Below, in pieces: positions 31,225 to 33,343 of a stretch of 33,343 nucleotides of DNA. A model generated the notes under the pieces. The model was not told the origin of the DNA and did no database searches. It worked only from the letters and a program-made list of their open reading frames with translations. Origin of the DNA: Azospirillum oleiclasticum (lineage in GTDB: Bacteria > Pseudomonadota > Alphaproteobacteria > Azospirillales > Azospirillaceae); NCBI RefSeq assembly GCF_013423485.1, contig NZ_JABFFR010000064.1, positions 1 to 33,343 on the forward strand, given 5' to 3'. Position numbers and translations under genes: made by a program. The number at the start of each line of letters is the position of its first letter. Position 1 is the stretch's first letter.

Positions 31225-32004
31225 TCACCCCGGCCGCAGCGCCCCCCAACTCCCCGCACCCGCGGCCGACAGCACCGTCGCCGGCCGGCCGCGCGGGTCG
31301 GCGAAGCGTTCCAGCCAGTCCAGCAGGTCACCGTGGCTGGCGACATGCTCGGCCAGACCCATCGTGTGCTCGCGTGACAGCCGTTCCGCCTCGTCGGCGT
31401 CGCGGCGTTCCAGGGCCGAAATGATGGCGCGGTGGTCGTGCATGGAGCGTTCCACCCGGTTGTCCTGGCCGATGGTCAGCTTGCGGATGGCGCGGATGTG
31501 GATGAACAGGTTCTCGGTCATCTCCTGCAGGATGCGGGCGTCGCTCAGCCGGATGATGGCCTTGTGGAAGGCGATGTTGGCGTCGGAATACTCGCGCATG
31601 TGCTCCGACGGGTCGCAATGGTCGAAGGCGGAAAACAGGTCCCACAGCCCGCGGATGTCGGCGTCGGTGGCGCGCTGGGTGGCAAGGCGCGCCGCCATGC
31701 TTTCCAGCGCCGCCCAGGCGACGATCATCTCGACGATCTCCGCCTTGGTCTTGCGGACCAGGAAGATGCCGCGCCGTGGTTCCAGCCGCACGAAACCCTC
31801 CTGCTCCAGCAGGGTCAGCGCCTCGCGGATCGGGGTGCGGCTGACGCCGAGCTGCTCGCTGAGCTGGCGCTCGTCCAGCCGCACCTCGCTGGGGTGGTCG
31901 TAGATGTCCATGGCGATGATCGCCTGCTTCAGCGTGCGGTAGACCTGGGCGCGGTAGGTCGCGCCGACGGTCACCGGCCGGACGTTGATGGCGGGAAGCG
32001 TCAT
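31225..32004 (-). CDS. GntR-family transcriptional regulator, FCD (FadR/VanR-type)
   Basis: 259 residues. The N-terminal winged helix (about 18-85) contains LDERQLSEQLGVSRTPIREALTLLEQEGFV and the wing RLEPRRGIFLV. The C-terminal FCD ligand domain has the metal-binding set D141 (DANIAFH, with H147), H191 (HDHRAII) and H213 (REHTMGL). FCD regulators sense carboxylates, sugar acids or amino-acid derivatives. It is 62 bases downstream of the CBS-BON gene on the same strand, with a GC-rich hairpin between, so co-transcription is possible. TGGTATGCCA/GTATAC dyads elsewhere in the window fit what such proteins bind. Confidence 0.92.
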   Translation of the reverse strand: MTLPAINVRPVTVGATYRAQVYRTLKQAIIAMDIYDHPSEVRLDERQLSEQLGVSRTPIREALTLLEQEGFVRLEPRRGIFLVRKTKAEIVEMIVAWAALESMAARLATQRATDADIRGLWDLFSAFDHCDPSEHMREYSDANIAFHKAIIRLSDARILQEMTENLFIHIRAIRKLTIGQDNRVERSMHDHRAIISALERRDADEAERLSREHTMGLAEHVASHGDLLDWLERFADPRGRPATVLSAAGAGSWGALRPG

Positions 32005-32066
32005 GGGCGTTCACATCCTGTGATGCCCGGGGCCGGGCGGTGGCGGTGCGGCCCCCGGGCGGGGGA

Positions 32067-32753
32067 TCATTCCACGAAACGGTTGCGGTGCAGGTGTTCC
32101 TCGATCCGGGTGACGCCGGGCACGCCCTCCGCGGCGACGTGCAGGGCGCGGCGCTGCTCGTCGCTATCCACCACGCCCCACAGATGGACGACCCCGTCCT
32201 TGACGACGACGTTGACCTGGTTCAGGTCGATCCAGGATTCTCCCTCCAGCCGCTTCATCAGCGCGTCGCGGATCGCGTCCTCGCCGCCCGATGCCGGCGC
32301 GGGGGCGTCGCGGCGCACCGCGACCAGCCCGTGCAGCAGGTTGGCGCGGCTGACGATGCCGATCGCCCGGCCGTTCTCCAGCACCGGGACGCGCTTGATG
32401 CGCTCGCGCTCCATCAGCACGGCGATGTCGGCGAGGTCGGTGTCGGGTGACACCGACACGACGGGGCGGCTCATCACGTCCGCGGCGCGCGTGCCGTGGG
32501 TCTTCACGAACTCGTTCGCCTGGCTTCCGCCGCTGACCAGAAGCGACAGCCAGCGCGGACGCCGGCGCTCCGTGCCGGATTCCCGCCGGTGCAGAAGGTC
32601 GCCCTCGCTTACGATGCCGACCACGCGGCCCGCGGCGTCCGTCACCGGAACGCCGCTGATGCGGCGGGTCAGCAGCAGCTCGGCGATCTCGGCGACCGTG
32701 GCGTCCATCGACACCGTGATCACGGGGGAGGTCATGACGTGCTTGGCCTGCAT
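32067..32753 (-). CDS. CBS-CBS-BON domain protein
   Basis: 228 residues with GGAGAGGAG upstream of the ATG. CBS1 is about 7-60 (VMTSPVITVSMDATVAEIAE; VVGIVSEGDLLHRR) and CBS2 about 90-145 (DVMSRPVVSVSPDTDLADIA; AIGIVSRANLLHGL). The C-terminal BON domain, about 160-225 (IRDALMKRLEGESWIDLNQV; VKDGVVHLWGVVDSDEQRRAL; VPGVTRIEEHL), usually binds phospholipid or polysaccharide surfaces. The linker between CBS domains is Arg/Trp-rich (RRRPRWLSLLV). CBS-BON proteins are widespread in alphaproteobacteria and tied to stress or energy sensing; the ligand is unknown. A palindrome TTC-C-GTATAC-C-GAA lies about 104 bases upstream. Confidence 0.92.
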   Translation of the reverse strand: MQAKHVMTSPVITVSMDATVAEIAELLLTRRISGVPVTDAAGRVVGIVSEGDLLHRRESGTERRRPRWLSLLVSGGSQANEFVKTHGTRAADVMSRPVVSVSPDTDLADIAVLMERERIKRVPVLENGRAIGIVSRANLLHGLVAVRRDAPAPASGGEDAIRDALMKRLEGESWIDLNQVNVVVKDGVVHLWGVVDSDEQRRALHVAAEGVPGVTRIEEHLHRNRFVE

Positions 32754-32856
32754 GGGACGTCTCCTCTCCTAATGTTGTCGTCCAGGGCGTTGTCGGCCGC
32801 TCGCTTACGGACGCCCTGGGGCCGCCCCGATCTTGGTGGTGGGGCGGCGCTGTGAA

Positions 32857-32870
32857 TTCCGTATACCGAA
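32857..32870. promoter_or_regulatory. GTATAC-centred palindrome between CBS-BON and small membrane gene
   Basis: TTC-C-GTATAC-C-GAA is symmetrical except for the two C positions. It lies between two divergent genes and resembles the TGGTATGCCA-type cores at 5248 and 30444, so the same FCD-type regulator could use it. Confidence 0.4.
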
Positions 32871-32919
32871 CCCGGCATGCGACATGCTGTGTCTTGCCAT
32901 GGGCCAGCAGCGCTGACAT

Positions 32920-32938
32920 ATTGTGTGCGCCGCACAAT
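32920..32938. promoter_or_regulatory. Inverted repeat ATTGTG-N7-CACAAT
   Basis: A perfect 6-bp dyad 43 bases before the start of the small membrane protein gene. The position suits an operator; no binding family is assigned. Confidence 0.35.
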
Positions 32939-32980
32939 GGCGGTGTGTCATTCGCTCATCGCACAGGAGTTGGATCGTTC

Positions 32981-33196
32981 ATGGACCTCGGCCTTTCCCT
33001 CGTGGTTCTCGTCGTGGCCGTCGCCGGCCTCGCCACGGTGATCACCGAAATCCTCACCCGCGATCCGCGTCTGCTGCTGGAGATCGTCACCGACAGCCGC
33101 GCCATGGCGCGCGCCGCCCGTGTTCCCTCCGACCGCGTTCCCTCCGCCGACACCGGCCGCTCGCCATCCCGGCGGATGCGGGAGCGGATGGTCTGA
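32981..33196 (+). CDS. Small single-pass membrane protein (71 aa), unknown function
   Basis: ATG at 32981 with AGGAG 11 bases upstream. The first 22 residues are one hydrophobic helix (LGLSLVVLVVAVAGLATVI), followed by ILTRDPRLLLEIVTDSRAMA and a basic, disordered tail (TGRSPSRRMRERMV). It is likely an inner-membrane protein with a cytoplasmic C-terminus. It is divergent from the CBS-BON gene and shares a 227-base control region with it. No family is recognised. Confidence 0.6.
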   Translation: MDLGLSLVVLVVAVAGLATVITEILTRDPRLLLEIVTDSRAMARAARVPSDRVPSADTGRSPSRRMRERMV

Positions 33197-33227
33197 GGAA
33201 CAGGTTGTCGCGCCCGCCCCCCACCCA

Positions 33228-33290
33228 GCCCTCCCCCACCGGGGGCGGGGGAGGGCCATCTCTCCTCCCCCCGTCGAAGATGGGGGGAGG
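33228..33290. repeat. Two GC-rich hairpins in tandem (repeat-like or terminator)
   Basis: Hairpin 1 is GCCCTCCCCC with GGGGGAGGGC (33228-33237 and 33247-33256). Hairpin 2 is CCTCCCCCC with GGGGGGAGG (33264-33272 and 33282-33290) around GTCGAAGAT. Such paired poly-C/poly-G palindromes recur between genes in many GC-rich alphaproteobacterial genomes and may be REP-like. They also lie just downstream of the small membrane gene and could terminate it. Confidence 0.55.
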
Positions 33291-33343
33291 TCGGGAGGGG
33301 GGCCGGAGCCGCCGACCGTCCCCTTATTACTTCGCCGGCACCA

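Noticed and set aside
33324..33343. Possible minus-strand gene end (reading V-P-A-K, then TAA TAA)
   Set aside because: Only four codons are visible, so nothing supports a real gene; the neighbouring sequence is outside the window.

Overview
The window is GC-rich (about 70 %) DNA from a Gram-negative alphaproteobacterium, most likely a Rhodospirillales member such as Azospirillum. That placement is an inference from gene order (mreB-mreC-mreD-mrdA, ilvB-ilvN...ilvC), promoter style (TTGACC/TAGGGT), a canonical sigma-54 site and very high GC3; no rRNA is present to prove it. Most of it is ordinary chromosome with housekeeping blocks, separated by small accessory genes.

Left edge (1-1.8 kb): the 3' end of an initiator-type tRNA-fMet with its terminator, which often closes an rRNA operon, followed by an insertion-sequence graveyard. 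This holds a broken IS481-type transposase joined in frame to a decayed TonB-dependent siderophore-receptor fragment, then a 5'-truncated, frameshifted IS110 transposase.

1.8-9.4 kb: pyruvate kinase (minus), a tiny membrane protein and a long-insert NUDIX hydrolase (plus), a small lipoprotein, a twin-CBS protein preceded by a palindrome, an HDAC-family deacetylase, and a large minus-strand secreted enzyme (GH26-like catalytic domain, two RTX blocks, C-terminal CBM60-like module).

9.8-14.5 kb: a 1066-residue hybrid sensor kinase, a secreted RidA-family protein behind a near-perfect sigma-54 promoter, tRNA-Lys(CUU) with its promoter, and two overlapping tiny genes of unknown function.

14.5-21.2 kb: the cell-shape operon mreB-mreC-mreD-mrdA (minus, no rodA directly behind it), with a divergent exported coiled-coil protein and a two-helix membrane protein. 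21.2-25.2 kb: the branched-chain amino acid genes ilvB-ilvN-(VOC protein) and ilvC. The ilvB leader can fold into two mutually exclusive hairpins, one resembling a terminator.

25.8-33.3 kb: a tail-anchored small protein, a Wza-type polysaccharide export lipoprotein with an outer-membrane beta-barrel protein, a MarR regulator, a small flagellar-rod-like protein, a GNAT acetyltransferase, a ParD/ParE toxin-antitoxin pair whose toxin starts with TTG inside the antitoxin stop, an FCD-type GntR regulator and a CBS-CBS-BON protein. An identical 10-bp palindromic core (TGGTATGCCA) lies upstream of the first CBS gene and of the acetyltransferase, and a related GTATAC palindrome lies upstream of the CBS-BON gene. 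The GntR regulator is a candidate for binding them. I did not find a clear new defence or biosynthetic system. The best leads are this possible regulon, the ilvB leader, the sigma-54/RidA unit and the two-gene micro-operon.
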